Assembly: GCA_947626265.1 (NCBI GenBank)
Contig: CANQRM010000009.1
Span: forward strand, 1-64,000
DNA length: 64,000 nt
Reading direction: 5' to 3'
Source of the DNA: an uncultured Oscillospiraceae bacterium
GTDB taxonomy: Bacteria; Bacillota; Clostridia; Oscillospirales; Oscillospiraceae
A program made the translations under genes and the position numbers. Positions within the stretch are counted from its first letter, which is position 1. Each line of letters opens with the position of its first letter. Below, in pieces: positions 1 through 9,347 of the stretch. The notes beneath the pieces are model-generated. The model did not search any database. It was not told the DNA's origin and saw only the letters and a program-made list of their open reading frames with translations.

Positions 1-978
<978 letters not shown>

Positions 979-1020
979 AGTCTCTTAAGTTCCTCGCTGG
1001 CGCCAAATATGTAACGATTT

Positions 1021-1050
1021 ATTATACACTACCGGGAAGGCAAATTACAA
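1021..1050 (-). promoter_or_regulatory. Promoter of uvrA
   Basis: On the minus strand TTGTAA (1050-1045) is followed after 18 bp by a perfect TATAAT (1026-1021), about 40 bp upstream of the uvrA start. No LexA-type operator was recognised around it. Confidence 0.6.
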
Positions 1051-1076
1051 CAAAAAGAGCAAAATTAATGGACCAT

Positions 1077-2033
1077 TCAAAACTTGCTGTCCCCGCTTGG
1101 ATGGGTCAATGGCAGACCCGCGCATATCTCCTCCGTGAGGGCGCGCATCTCCGGTCCTTTCCGGGCCCTCCCAAGGCGCTTTGCATAGGCCTCACCGCCC
1201 TCAAAGCTGCCCAGCATCAGCGTCCATATGGCCTTCATCCGGTTCATGGCGCTGGCAGGGCCTCCAAAGGCGGCGGTGTACGCCTCCCACAGTTCGTTGT
1301 TGAATGACGTCAGCGCTTCCCGGCCCGGCTCAGCTCCTCCAAGGCACAGGACCAGCGCCGGGTCTGCCACCAGGCCACGACCGACCATGACTGCATTAAG
1401 CCCGGGAAAGCGTTTTTCCAGCGCGCGTATATCTGCGGCCGTTGTCACGTCGCCGTTATAGCAGACCGGCGCCCAGCTGGCTGCGAGGGCGTCCACAAAA
1501 GCGTCCGGATGGACCGGGCCATCATACATCTCCTTCGCCGTGCGGGCGTGGATGATGAGTTCAGATATGGGATAGTCGTTGTATATGTCCAAAACAGAAC
1601 CAAATTCCGCCGGGTCCCGGACGCCCAGGCGGGTCTTCACGGATACCTTTATGGGCACAGCGGCAAATATGCCGTCCAGCAGCCGCCGGAGGCTGTCAAG
1701 GTCTCCCAGCAGGCCTGCCCCCTTCCCCTTGGCGGTGACGGTGCCGGAGGGGCAGCCCACGTTCAAGTTCACTTCCTCATAACCCATGTCCGCAAGCGCA
1801 TTAGCCGCCCACAGGAAGTCCTCGGCGTTTTTGGTGAGCAGCTGGGGCGTCAAGGGTATGTCTACATTGTTTTCCGGGGCAATCTGTCGCAGCTCCCGGG
1901 GCGGGAAGACGTGGTTCTGGGTAGGGCTGAGAAAGGGCGTGAAATACATGTCCACGCCCGGAAAATACCGCCGGTGCAGCCGGCGGTAGATATGGTCCGT
2001 GATGCCCTCCAGGGGTGCAAAATACAGCTTCAT
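1077..2033 (-). CDS. tRNA-dihydrouridine synthase (Dus family)
   Basis: This flavoenzyme reduces specific uridines in the tRNA D-loop region to dihydrouridine using FMN and NADPH. The 318 residues match the usual Dus length. The start APLEGITD is typical of the FMN barrel. The signature NVGCPSGTVTAKGKGAGLL (residues 91-109) carries the catalytic Cys94, and the later IIHART and NGD motifs line the FMN site. It is the short form related to DusA/B/C; the exact target uridine cannot be told. It is transcribed away from the gene starting at 2114. There is no good Shine-Dalgarno sequence before the ATG, and the only clear promoter places the transcript start at or next to the ATG, so the mRNA may be leaderless. 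Confidence 0.93.
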   Translation of the reverse strand: MKLYFAPLEGITDHIYRRLHRRYFPGVDMYFTPFLSPTQNHVFPPRELRQIAPENNVDIPLTPQLLTKNAEDFLWAANALADMGYEEVNLNVGCPSGTVTAKGKGAGLLGDLDSLRRLLDGIFAAVPIKVSVKTRLGVRDPAEFGSVLDIYNDYPISELIIHARTAKEMYDGPVHPDAFVDALAASWAPVCYNGDVTTAADIRALEKRFPGLNAVMVGRGLVADPALVLCLGGAEPGREALTSFNNELWEAYTAAFGGPASAMNRMKAIWTLMLGSFEGGEAYAKRLGRARKGPEMRALTEEICAGLPLTHPSGDSKF

Positions 2034-2039
2034 ATGCCC

Positions 2040-2069
2040 ATTGTATCACAAGCCAACCCTTGCGCACAA
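2040..2069 (-). promoter_or_regulatory. Promoter of the dus gene
   Basis: TTGTGC (2069-2064), 18 bp, TACAAT (2045-2040) on the minus strand. The -10 ends 6 nt before the ATG at 2033, which would give a leaderless transcript. Confidence 0.45.
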
Positions 2070-2088
2070 GGGTCCGGTGTGGTACACT
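2060..2088 (+). promoter_or_regulatory. Promoter of the gene at 2114
   Basis: TTGCGC (2060-2065), 17 bp, TACACT (2083-2088) on the plus strand, followed by AAAGGAGCG just before the ATG at 2114. It overlaps the divergent dus promoter. Confidence 0.5.
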
Positions 2089-2113
2089 TTTTCCGCGGAA
2101 AGGAGCGCGGCAC

Positions 2114-2797
2114 ATGGCAAGAGAGATATGGTCCGCCAAGGACATGGAGGCCCTGGCCCTGGATTGGGGTTTCCTCCCCTTTTTCAAAAATGACATCCCC
2201 GGCTTCTCCATTGAAGAACACACCCCGCCGGAGCTCTGGTATGACAGCGAGACCGGCGAATGGGGCCCCTGGGACTGGAAGGGTCCTGTGGCCAGCGCGG
2301 GCACCTGCGTGTACGGCAAGCTCTTCTGGAAGAAGGCAGGCTTCGTGAGTTTGGAGTGGTTTCCCGACCTTGCCAACCTCCGCCGGGACGGCTATGACTT
2401 TGACGCCCGGTTCGACGACGGGCTGGCCTCTTATAAGGACAGGGAGCTCTATGACGCCATCGCCCGGTGGGGTTCCCTGCAGACCGGACATCTCAAAAAG
2501 ACCTGCGGCTATGGGGGCAAAGACGGGAAAAAGGGCTACGAGACCTGTATCACCCGCCTGCAGATGCAGACCTATATCAACGTGGCCAACTTCGACTATG
2601 CCCAGGACAAATACGGCCGCCCCTACGGCTGGGGCATCGCCCGCTACACCACCCCGGAGGCCCAGTTCGGCGCCGGCGCCGTCACCGCCGCCTACAGCCG
2701 GAAACCTGCTGAATCCCTCCGCCGGATGCTGGAGCACCTCACAAAGCTCCTGCCCCAGGCCACGGAAAAGCAGCTGTTGAAACTTTTGAACATATGA
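2114..2797 (+). CDS. Conserved hypothetical protein, possibly AlkZ/YcaQ-related
   Basis: A soluble 227-residue protein rich in aromatic residues, with no signal peptide or membrane segment. Its N-terminal half contains FLPFFKNDIPGFS and GPWDWKGPV; the middle contains DLANLRRDGYDFDARFDDG, then TRLQMQTYINV. I recall similar stretches in a clostridial family sometimes labelled AlkZ-related, after the DNA glycosylase AlkZ/YcaQ, but no catalytic signature can be verified here and the function should be treated as unknown. The ATG at 2114 follows AAAGGAG at good spacing; an upstream in-frame ATG at 2015 lacks one. It faces the convergent dapF and ends at a shared hairpin. Confidence 0.75.
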   Translation: MAREIWSAKDMEALALDWGFLPFFKNDIPGFSIEEHTPPELWYDSETGEWGPWDWKGPVASAGTCVYGKLFWKKAGFVSLEWFPDLANLRRDGYDFDARFDDGLASYKDRELYDAIARWGSLQTGHLKKTCGYGGKDGKKGYETCITRLQMQTYINVANFDYAQDKYGRPYGWGIARYTTPEAQFGAGAVTAAYSRKPAESLRRMLEHLTKLLPQATEKQLLKLLNI

Positions 2798-2801
2798 AAA
2801 T

Positions 2802-2831
2802 GAGCGTCACCCATATGTTTGGGTGACGCTC
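2802..2831. terminator. Bidirectional terminator between the 2114 gene and dapF
   Basis: A perfect 11-bp stem GAGCGTCACCC / GGGTGACGCTC with an 8-nt loop sits between two convergent stop codons. On the minus strand it is followed by TTTT, so it serves dapF best. Confidence 0.75.
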
Positions 2832-2839
2832 AAAGTTTG

Positions 2840-3679
2840 TCAGACAGTCAATTCCTCGTCGGTTACAGTCCCCTTGCAGACGATGTTGGTGGGACCGGTG
2901 AGGTATATGTCCGCGACCCGGTCACCCTCCCTCTCCACGTCGATGGTGAGGGTGCCGCCGGGCATGTGCACGGCCACGCCGTGGCCGGACACCTTCCCAA
3001 GCAGCGTCAGCGCGGCCGCGGTGGACCCGGCGCCGGTGCCGCAGGCATAGGTGAAGTCCTCCACCCCGCGCTCATAGGTCACCGCCCGGAGGCTGTCCGG
3101 GCCCAAAAAGTCATAGAAGGTCACGTTGGCGCCCTTGGGGAACGCGGGATGGTAGCGGAGCGTCTTGCCCAGGGCGCGGAGTGCCTCTTTGTCTGCGTTT
3201 TCAAGCCACTCATAGTGCGTAACGGCGTGAGGCAGGCCGGGGCTGCCCAACTCCACATAGGCGCATATGCGGGCCTTCCCGTCCACCTCCACGGTCTTCT
3301 CAGGCTCCATGACCGTAGGCGGATTGAGACGCACCCGGTAATGGCGAGCATCGATGCGCGTGCCCGTCACCGTGCCGGACATGGTCTCCACACGCTGTGT
3401 CTCCCCAGCCAGGCCAACTTCATAGCCATAGCGGCAGATGCACCTCGCGCCGTTGCCGCACATCTCCCCCACGCTGCCGTCGGCGTTAAAAAAGAGCATG
3501 CGGTAGTCCCCGCCATTCTCTGCCGGGCGCACCACCATCATGCCGTCCGCGCCGATGGAGAGATGCCGCTCACAGAGGGTCTTCGCGATATAGGAAAGCT
3601 TTTCGTCGAGAATAGTCTCGGCCATATCATTCAGGACAATAAAATCGTTCCCCGCCCCGTTCATCTTCCAAAAGTCCAT
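2840..3679 (-). CDS. dapF: Diaminopimelate epimerase
   Basis: DapF interconverts LL- and meso-diaminopimelate, the last step before lysine and the peptidoglycan cross-linking amino acid. The 279 residues match the family. The two catalytic cysteines sit in MCGNGARC (Cys74) and YACGTGAGST (Cys213), and the N-terminus has the usual MNGAGNDF. The ATG at 3679 lies 7 nt after GGAGG; an ATG at 3685 is in frame but touches the Shine-Dalgarno sequence, and longer forms run through the upstream HAD gene. The start region sits next to the HAD stop codon, so the two genes are probably translationally coupled. Confidence 0.95.
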   Translation of the reverse strand: MDFWKMNGAGNDFIVLNDMAETILDEKLSYIAKTLCERHLSIGADGMMVVRPAENGGDYRMLFFNADGSVGEMCGNGARCICRYGYEVGLAGETQRVETMSGTVTGTRIDARHYRVRLNPPTVMEPEKTVEVDGKARICAYVELGSPGLPHAVTHYEWLENADKEALRALGKTLRYHPAFPKGANVTFYDFLGPDSLRAVTYERGVEDFTYACGTGAGSTAAALTLLGKVSGHGVAVHMPGGTLTIDVEREGDRVADIYLTGPTNIVCKGTVTDEELTV

Positions 3680-3681
3680 CG

Positions 3682-4320
3682 TCATCCCTCCAACGATTTC
3701 AGATATCCGGGCAGCTCTGTAATGCTGTCCAGCACCGGCGCACCCGTAGCATTGAGCCGCTCCACGCTCTGATGTCCCCCGGCGATGAGCACGCACCGGC
3801 AGCCGATGCTTTGGGCCACCTCAAAGTCATGGACAGTATCGCCCACGAACAAGGCATCCTCCGGCGCCAGACCCTCCCGGCGCATATACCCGGCGGCCAG
3901 GCCCGCCTTGCCGCCGCCCAGGTCGTCCGACATGCCCAGCACTGCGAAAAAAGCACCATCCAGGCCGTGGGCCCTCACCTGCCGCTCCAGGTCGTCCTGC
4001 CGGGAGGCGGAGGCCAATATCTGTCGCGCGCCCATGGCGTTCAGCGCCTCCAGCGTCTCCCGGGCCCCCGGCACCAGTGGGCAGTCCTTCTCATGGGCCC
4101 GGTAGTCGGACATATACTCCTCCGCCAGGTCCAGGAAGTCCTCCCCAGCCAGGTCCAAGCCCGCAAGGGCGTAGTAATCCTTCACGGGAAAGGTGAATAT
4201 CTTCCGATACCGCTCCAGCGCCCCGATGGGTTTGAGGCCCCGGCGGGCAAGGATGCGGTCCATGATGTCCAGGCAGATTTGCATATCGTCCAGCAGCGTG
4301 CCGTTCCAGTCCCAGATCAC
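3682..4320 (-). CDS. HAD-superfamily hydrolase, phosphoglycolate-phosphatase-like
   Basis: A haloacid dehalogenase-fold protein of about 212 residues. Motif I is VIWDWNGTLLDD, with Asn where the usual DxD has the second Asp; motif II is ASAS; motif IV is VGDTVHDFEVA. The cap between about residues 15 and 90 is helical, as in the phosphoglycolate phosphatase group. The substrate is unknown. I chose the GTG at 4320 because AGGGG lies 8 nt upstream; a TTG at 4326 is nearly as good and a longer ATG start at 4410 has no ribosome site. It is first in a two-gene unit with dapF. Confidence 0.85.
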   Translation of the reverse strand: MIWDWNGTLLDDMQICLDIMDRILARRGLKPIGALERYRKIFTFPVKDYYALAGLDLAGEDFLDLAEEYMSDYRAHEKDCPLVPGARETLEALNAMGARQILASASRQDDLERQVRAHGLDGAFFAVLGMSDDLGGGKAGLAAGYMRREGLAPEDALFVGDTVHDFEVAQSIGCRCVLIAGGHQSVERLNATGAPVLDSITELPGYLKSLEG

Positions 4321-4356
4321 TGTCAAATCCCCTGCCCCCTTTCCAGGCTTTCTATC

Positions 4357-4386
4357 AACATAGCACGGATGCCGCGGTCCTGTCAA
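4357..4386 (-). promoter_or_regulatory. Promoter of the HAD-dapF unit
   Basis: TTGACA (4386-4381), 18 bp, TATGTT (4362-4357) on the minus strand, about 36 bp before the chosen GTG start. Confidence 0.55.
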
Positions 4387-4397
4387 CGCGGGGCCGG

Positions 4398-4426
4398 TTG
4401 ATTTTCCCAATGGTACAAGCTATACT
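4398..4426 (+). promoter_or_regulatory. Promoter of the recQ-methyltransferase gene
   Basis: TTGATT (4398-4403), 17 bp, TATACT (4421-4426) on the plus strand, followed by GGGAGG before the ATG at 4458. Confidence 0.6.
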
Positions 4427-4457
4427 GGACACGAGCAAAACGGATGGGAGGCTGAAC

Positions 4458-7115
4458 ATGGACAAGCGCGAGGCTCTGCGAAATTACTTTGGGCATAACG
4501 CCTTCCGCCCCGGGCAGGAGGCGGTCATCGACGCGCTGCTGTCCGGCCGGGATGTGATGGGTGTGATGCCCACCGGCGGCGGCAAGAGCGTCTGCTACCA
4601 GATCCCCGCCCTGCTGCTCCCGGGCGTGGCGCTGGTGATCTCCCCGCTGATCTCCCTCATGAAGGACCAGGTCATGGCCCTGCGGGCCGCCGGGGTCCCC
4701 GCGGCGTACATAAACAGCTCCCTCACCGCCGACCAGGTGCGGCTCGTGTACCGCAACCTGCGGGCCGGCCAGTACAAGATCCTGTATATCGCTCCGGAGC
4801 GGCTGGACGGCGAGGGCTTTGCCGCCCTGGCCAGGGAACTGTCCGTCTCTCTTGTTGCGGTGGACGAGGCTCACTGCATCTCCCAATGGGGCCAGGATTT
4901 TCGCCCCAGCTATCTGCGCATCACAGACTTTTTGCAGAAGCTGCCCCGGCGGCCGGTACTGGGGGCCTTTACCGCCACGGCCACGGCCCAGGTCCGGGAG
5001 GATATCCGCCGCATTCTTGGCCTGCGGGACCCCCTGTGTATGGTGACGGGCTTTGACCGGCCCAACCTCTATTTTGACGTGCAGCAACCCAAGGACAAGC
5101 GAAAGGCCCTCCTGGACGCGCTGGACCGGCGTCAGAACAAATGCGGCATCGTCTACTGCGCCACACGCAGCACTGTGGAGCAGCTATGCGCTGCTCTGCA
5201 GGAGCGCGGCGTTCCCGCCACCCGCTACCACGCCGGTCTGGACCCGCTGGAGCGGCGGCAGAATCAGGAGGATTTTCTCTTCGACCGCCGCACCGTGATG
5301 GTGGCCACCAACGCCTTTGGCATGGGCATCGACAAGTCCAACGTGAGCTATGTGATCCACTACAACATGCCCAAGAGCCTGGAGGCCTATTATCAGGAGG
5401 CCGGCCGTGCGGGCCGGGACGGCCAGCCGGCGGACTGCATCCTGTTCTACAGCTCCCGGGACGTGCAGACGGCGAAGTATCTCATCCAGAACAGCGAGGA
5501 AAACCCCGATCTGACCGCGGCGGAGCGGGCGGACGTCATGCGCCGGGACATGGTCCGGCTGGGCGTCATGACCGGCTACTGCAAGACCACAGGCTGCCTG
5601 CGGGGCTATATCCTGGACTATTTCGGCCAGGAGCATGCCGACCGGTGCGGAAACTGCGGCAGCTGCGCCGCGGCCTACACTGCGGCGGACATGACCCGGG
5701 AGGCTGTGACGGTCCTGACCTGCGTCCGGCAGGTCCGGGAGCGGCTGGGGTACGACCTGGGCCTTACCCTGCTGACCCAGGTCCTCCGGGGCAGCGCCTC
5801 CCAGCGGGTGATCTCCCTGGGGCTGGACCGGCTGGGCACCTATGGGAGCATGAAGGATGCGGCCCAGCAGACGGTCCGGGACTATATCGAGCGGCTGACG
5901 GAGCTGGGGTATCTGCGCACCGACCCGGTCCATGGCGGCGTCGGGCTGACAAAGCGTGCGGGAAACGTACTGTATCAGGGCGAGCGCGTGCAGCTTTTGC
6001 AGCGGACCGGCACAGCCGGCAAAGACGCACCAATGCCCCGCAAAACAGCTTCCACTCTGCCGGCCGCCGAGGCGGACAGCGGCCTTTTCGATGCCCTGCG
6101 GGCTCTGCGCACCCGGCTGGCACGGGAGGAACGTGTGCCGCCCTACGTGATCTTCTCCAACGCCTCCCTGGCGGACATGGCCGCGAAGGCGCCCCAGACG
6201 CCGGAGGGATTTTTGTCCGTCTCCGGCGTGGGTCAGGCCAAGGCCCGGCGATACGGCGAGATGTTCCTCGCCGCGATCCGCGAATACGAAACGAGCGGCC
6301 AGGCAGGACAGGCGGAGAAGACAGAAAAGACGCCCGGTCCTCTGGACGCCTACTATGAAAACTGTGACGAGGACAGCCGCCTGACGGCCACCCGCTGGGG
6401 GCAGGTGGAATATCTCACCACCATGCGGTATATCCGCCGGTATCTGTATCCCGGCTGCCGGGTGCTGGACGTGGGCGCTGGAACAGGCCGGTACAGCCAC
6501 GCCCTGGCCCGGGAGGGCTATGCCGTGGACGCCGTGGAGCCGGTGGAGCACAATATCGAAGTATTCCAAAGGAACACGCGCCCCGGGGAATCCGTGTCGG
6601 TCCGCCGTGGAGACGCCCGGGACCTGTCTGCCTTTGCCGGTGATACATACGACCTCACCCTCCTGCTGGGGCCCATGTACCACCTGCACACCGAAGAGGA
6701 CCGGCGCAGGGCGCTCTCGGAGGCGCTGCGGGTCACCCGGCCGGGCGGCGTGATCTTCGCCGCCTACTGCATGGGCGACGCGGCCCTGCTGGCCTATGGC
6801 TTCGGACAGGGAAAAATACGGGAGCTGCTGGACAAGTGCGACATCGACCCGAAGACCTTCGACGGCTTTCCCCGGCCCTGGGACCTTTTTCATCTGAGCC
6901 GCGTGGAGGACATTGATCGGCTCCGCCGTGGCCTTCCGGCGGTCGGCCTGCACCGATTCGCCGCGGAGGGTTACGCAAGACACCTGGGCGGCCGGCTGGA
7001 GGCTATGGACGACGAAACGTTCCGCTTGTTCCTGCGATACCATTTCGCCGTCTGCGAGCGGACGGGTTTGCTGGAGATGTCCAACCACGTGGTGGACGTG
7101 TTCCGGAAAAACTGA
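4458..7115 (+). CDS. recQ: RecQ helicase fused to a class I SAM-dependent methyltransferase
   Basis: An 885-residue protein. Residues 1-610 form a complete RecQ 3'-5' DNA helicase: Walker A TGGGKS (39-44), DEAH (136-139), the QEAGRAGRDG motif (313-322), zinc cysteines C380, C397, C400 and C403, a winged-helix RQC region to about 520, and an HRDC domain at about 541-612 (LSVSGVGQAKARRYG). A short Lys/Glu/Gly linker then leads into a methyltransferase at about 630-885, with the SAM motif VLDVGAGTGRYS (669-680), an acidic VEPVEHN and the later LLLGPMYHL. The frame is continuous, and I see no stop codon or internal ribosome site at the junction. The start at 4458 follows GGGAGG. The methyltransferase substrate is unknown. 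Confidence 0.95.
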   Translation: MDKREALRNYFGHNAFRPGQEAVIDALLSGRDVMGVMPTGGGKSVCYQIPALLLPGVALVISPLISLMKDQVMALRAAGVPAAYINSSLTADQVRLVYRNLRAGQYKILYIAPERLDGEGFAALARELSVSLVAVDEAHCISQWGQDFRPSYLRITDFLQKLPRRPVLGAFTATATAQVREDIRRILGLRDPLCMVTGFDRPNLYFDVQQPKDKRKALLDALDRRQNKCGIVYCATRSTVEQLCAALQERGVPATRYHAGLDPLERRQNQEDFLFDRRTVMVATNAFGMGIDKSNVSYVIHYNMPKSLEAYYQEAGRAGRDGQPADCILFYSSRDVQTAKYLIQNSEENPDLTAAERADVMRRDMVRLGVMTGYCKTTGCLRGYILDYFGQEHADRCGNCGSCAAAYTAADMTREAVTVLTCVRQVRERLGYDLGLTLLTQVLRGSASQRVISLGLDRLGTYGSMKDAAQQTVRDYIERLTELGYLRTDPVHGGVGLTKRAGNVLYQGERVQLLQRTGTAGKDAPMPRKTASTLPAAEADSGLFDALRALRTRLAREERVPPYVIFSNASLADMAAKAPQTPEGFLSVSGVGQAKARRYGEMFLAAIREYETSGQAGQAEKTEKTPGPLDAYYENCDEDSRLTATRWGQVEYLTTMRYIRRYLYPGCRVLDVGAGTGRYSHALAREGYAVDAVEPVEHNIEVFQRNTRPGESVSVRRGDARDLSAFAGDTYDLTLLLGPMYHLHTEEDRRRALSEALRVTRPGGVIFAAYCMGDAALLAYGFGQGKIRELLDKCDIDPKTFDGFPRPWDLFHLSRVEDIDRLRRGLPAVGLHRFAAEGYARHLGGRLEAMDDETFRLFLRYHFAVCERTGLLEMSNHVVDVFRKN

Positions 7116-7120
7116 AAAAT

Positions 7121-7148
7121 GCCCGGCGTTTCCCAGGAAACGCCGGGC
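7121..7148 (-). terminator. Terminator after the GH112 gene
   Basis: A 13-bp perfect stem GCCCGGCGTTTCC / GGAAACGCCGGGC with a 2-nt loop. On the minus strand it is followed by ATTTTTC, making it the terminator of the ABC transporter-GH112 operon; it may also stop recQ transcription from the other side. Confidence 0.8.
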
Positions 7149-7160
7149 ATCGCCGTATAT

Positions 7161-9320
7161 TCACATGCCGAACCACTTGATCTCGTTGGGAGCAAGCGCC
7201 AGGGAGAAGGACGATCTGTCCGTGTACACGGTGGTCTCCTGGGGCTCATAGGTGTTGTTCACCACGCAGTACCGGCCGCTGTCCGGGTAGGCGTGGACCT
7301 CGGCGTTCACGTTGGAGGAAAACCATTTATGCAGCGCCCCCTCGCTGTGGCTGGCCCACAGCACAGCCCGGTGGAGAAGGCGGCAGTTTTGGAAGGAGTA
7401 CGGCAGGCCGGAGATATACACGGCCCGGCCCCGGCCAAAGCCGTTCACCGCCAGCTGTACTTCCCTGTCCCGCTGAACCAGTATCTCCGCCTCCGGCAGG
7501 GCGTACATGCTCTTCTTCCCCTCGCCGAAGTCCACTTCTCCGTCGGCGTCCGCAAGGATGAAGTGGTCCGGGTGCCCGTCCCAGTTGTACTTATCATAGT
7601 TCAGGGTAAAGCCTGTCTCCTTCTCCACACCCAGCACGCCGGCCAGCTGGATATACCGTCCCTGGTACTGGTGGCCGGCCGGTTCTCCCACGCCGATGAG
7701 GCCGCCGCCGTTCCAGACGAACCGCTTTATGGCGGAGGATATGCGTGGGTCCTCCCATACCGCGCCGCCGGTGTGGGCCGTGTCCCCGTCGCCGATGTTC
7801 AAGAGGACGTCCACCCCGTCCAGCACAGCGGGGTCCGCCAGGATGTCGTCAAAGCTCAAAAAGCGCACGTCATAGGGCGCGCCGGACAATGCCTCGATGA
7901 CTCCAGCGTAAGAATAGTTCTGCTTGTAGTAAAGGGCGTGGTGGACCATGTGGCAGCCCCAGGAGCGAGCTTTGCCCCAGGAGTTGAGCACAGCCACAGT
8001 CTTCACGCACCAGGGCCTATGGCCCTTGATGGCGTCGTAGAGCTCCCGGAATTCGCCGCAGACGGTCTGCACGTAGTCGATGAACTCCGGAAACTCACAG
8101 GCCAGTTTCAGATACCCGCCGTAGCCGATGCGGTCCACGGGCTTGCGCAGTATGGCCCGCCGGGCGGTGACCCAGTTCTCCTTTGCCTCTTTCACCGGGT
8201 CCCCGCCGGGATGGAAGGTGTCCGGGAAGAAGTAGGGCAAAAAACGCCCCTCGGTGTACCTCACGCCGGGGATGTCGGAGATGAGCCGCAGGGTAGCGCC
8301 GTTGCCCACGCTGCCCACCACCGCGTCCAGGCCGATGGAGGCGAACTCCTCCATGTAGGGCTCCGTGCCGATCCAGTGGTCCCCCAGGAACATCATGGCT
8401 TCCTTGCCATATTCGTGGGTAATGTCCACCAGTTCCTTCGCCAGCGCGGCCACCTCCCGGCGCTGAAAGGCCATGAAGTCCTTGTATTCCTTGCTCGGCA
8501 CCCGGTACTGGTTGTTGTAATACCCCTGGTCGATGATGTACTCCGGCCGGAAGGGATAACCCACCTCCTGCTCAAACTTCTCCAGGATATAGGGGCTCAC
8601 GGAGGCGGAGTAGCCGTACCAGTCCACGTACTTCTCCCGCTTCAGTTCGTCAAAGACGAGGGTGAACTGGTGGAAGAACGTGGTGTAGCGTATCACATCC
8701 ACATAGGGGTGGTCCTCAATGAACCTTCGCAACCGCTCCAGGGAGAAGGCGTGGGTCTTGGGCTGGCGCACATCGAAGGTGATCTGGTGTTCAAAATCCT
8801 TCCAGCCGTTGGTGACGGCGTTGTACATGTGCACTGGGTCCCAGATGAGATAGGCCAGGAAGCTCACGGTATAGTCATGGAATGGCGCAGGCTCATCGAT
8901 GATGACGCAGCCGCTGTCCGCGTCATAGCGCCAGGCGTCCGGGGAGAGAGGCTGACCCGTGGTCCGGTCCATGACCTCCCACCAGCGGCGGATGTCATCA
9001 CGGTCGTTCACGGCCATGAGCTCCGGGCTCACGCCCTGCATGAGGCGGATGGTGAGCGGTCCGCCCCCGGCGGTGTGGAAGCCGGTCATGATGTAGCACT
9101 GCTGGACCTCGTCGGGATTGGCTTTGGCCCAGGCGTTATCCTTGCGGGTAGTGTAATAGGTGGAATATATCTTCGCGCCGGCGTCCTTCAGCTCCGGGGG
9201 AAAATCGGTGCCGTCGCAGTCGCGGATGGCGTCCGCCCCCCACCGTTCCATGAGCTCCAATGTCTGGGGCACCACGTCGAAGTCGGTGGGGATGGTGACA
9301 CGCCCGGTCTTCTTATCCAT
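7161..9320 (-). CDS. 1,3-beta-galactosyl-N-acetylhexosamine phosphorylase (GH112)
   Basis: This cytoplasmic enzyme cleaves galacto-N-biose (mucin core 1) or lacto-N-biose (milk oligosaccharides) with phosphate, giving galactose 1-phosphate and GalNAc or GlcNAc. The 719 residues match the family length and there is no signal peptide. The likely general acid is Asp314 in FLGDHWIGTEPY, aligning with Asp313 of the Bifidobacterium enzyme (from memory). Other family stretches are RVTIPTDFDV and the C-terminal amidotransferase-like and beta domains. It is the last gene of an operon with a sugar-binding protein and two permeases, which points to import of the disaccharide. Which of the two disaccharides it prefers cannot be read from sequence. 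No N-acetylhexosamine kinase (NahK) gene is in the window. Confidence 0.93.
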   Translation of the reverse strand: MDKKTGRVTIPTDFDVVPQTLELMERWGADAIRDCDGTDFPPELKDAGAKIYSTYYTTRKDNAWAKANPDEVQQCYIMTGFHTAGGGPLTIRLMQGVSPELMAVNDRDDIRRWWEVMDRTTGQPLSPDAWRYDADSGCVIIDEPAPFHDYTVSFLAYLIWDPVHMYNAVTNGWKDFEHQITFDVRQPKTHAFSLERLRRFIEDHPYVDVIRYTTFFHQFTLVFDELKREKYVDWYGYSASVSPYILEKFEQEVGYPFRPEYIIDQGYYNNQYRVPSKEYKDFMAFQRREVAALAKELVDITHEYGKEAMMFLGDHWIGTEPYMEEFASIGLDAVVGSVGNGATLRLISDIPGVRYTEGRFLPYFFPDTFHPGGDPVKEAKENWVTARRAILRKPVDRIGYGGYLKLACEFPEFIDYVQTVCGEFRELYDAIKGHRPWCVKTVAVLNSWGKARSWGCHMVHHALYYKQNYSYAGVIEALSGAPYDVRFLSFDDILADPAVLDGVDVLLNIGDGDTAHTGGAVWEDPRISSAIKRFVWNGGGLIGVGEPAGHQYQGRYIQLAGVLGVEKETGFTLNYDKYNWDGHPDHFILADADGEVDFGEGKKSMYALPEAEILVQRDREVQLAVNGFGRGRAVYISGLPYSFQNCRLLHRAVLWASHSEGALHKWFSSNVNAEVHAYPDSGRYCVVNNTYEPQETTVYTDRSSFSLALAPNEIKWFGM

Positions 9321-9347
9321 AGCGGAAATATCCTTTGTCTTCTTTTA

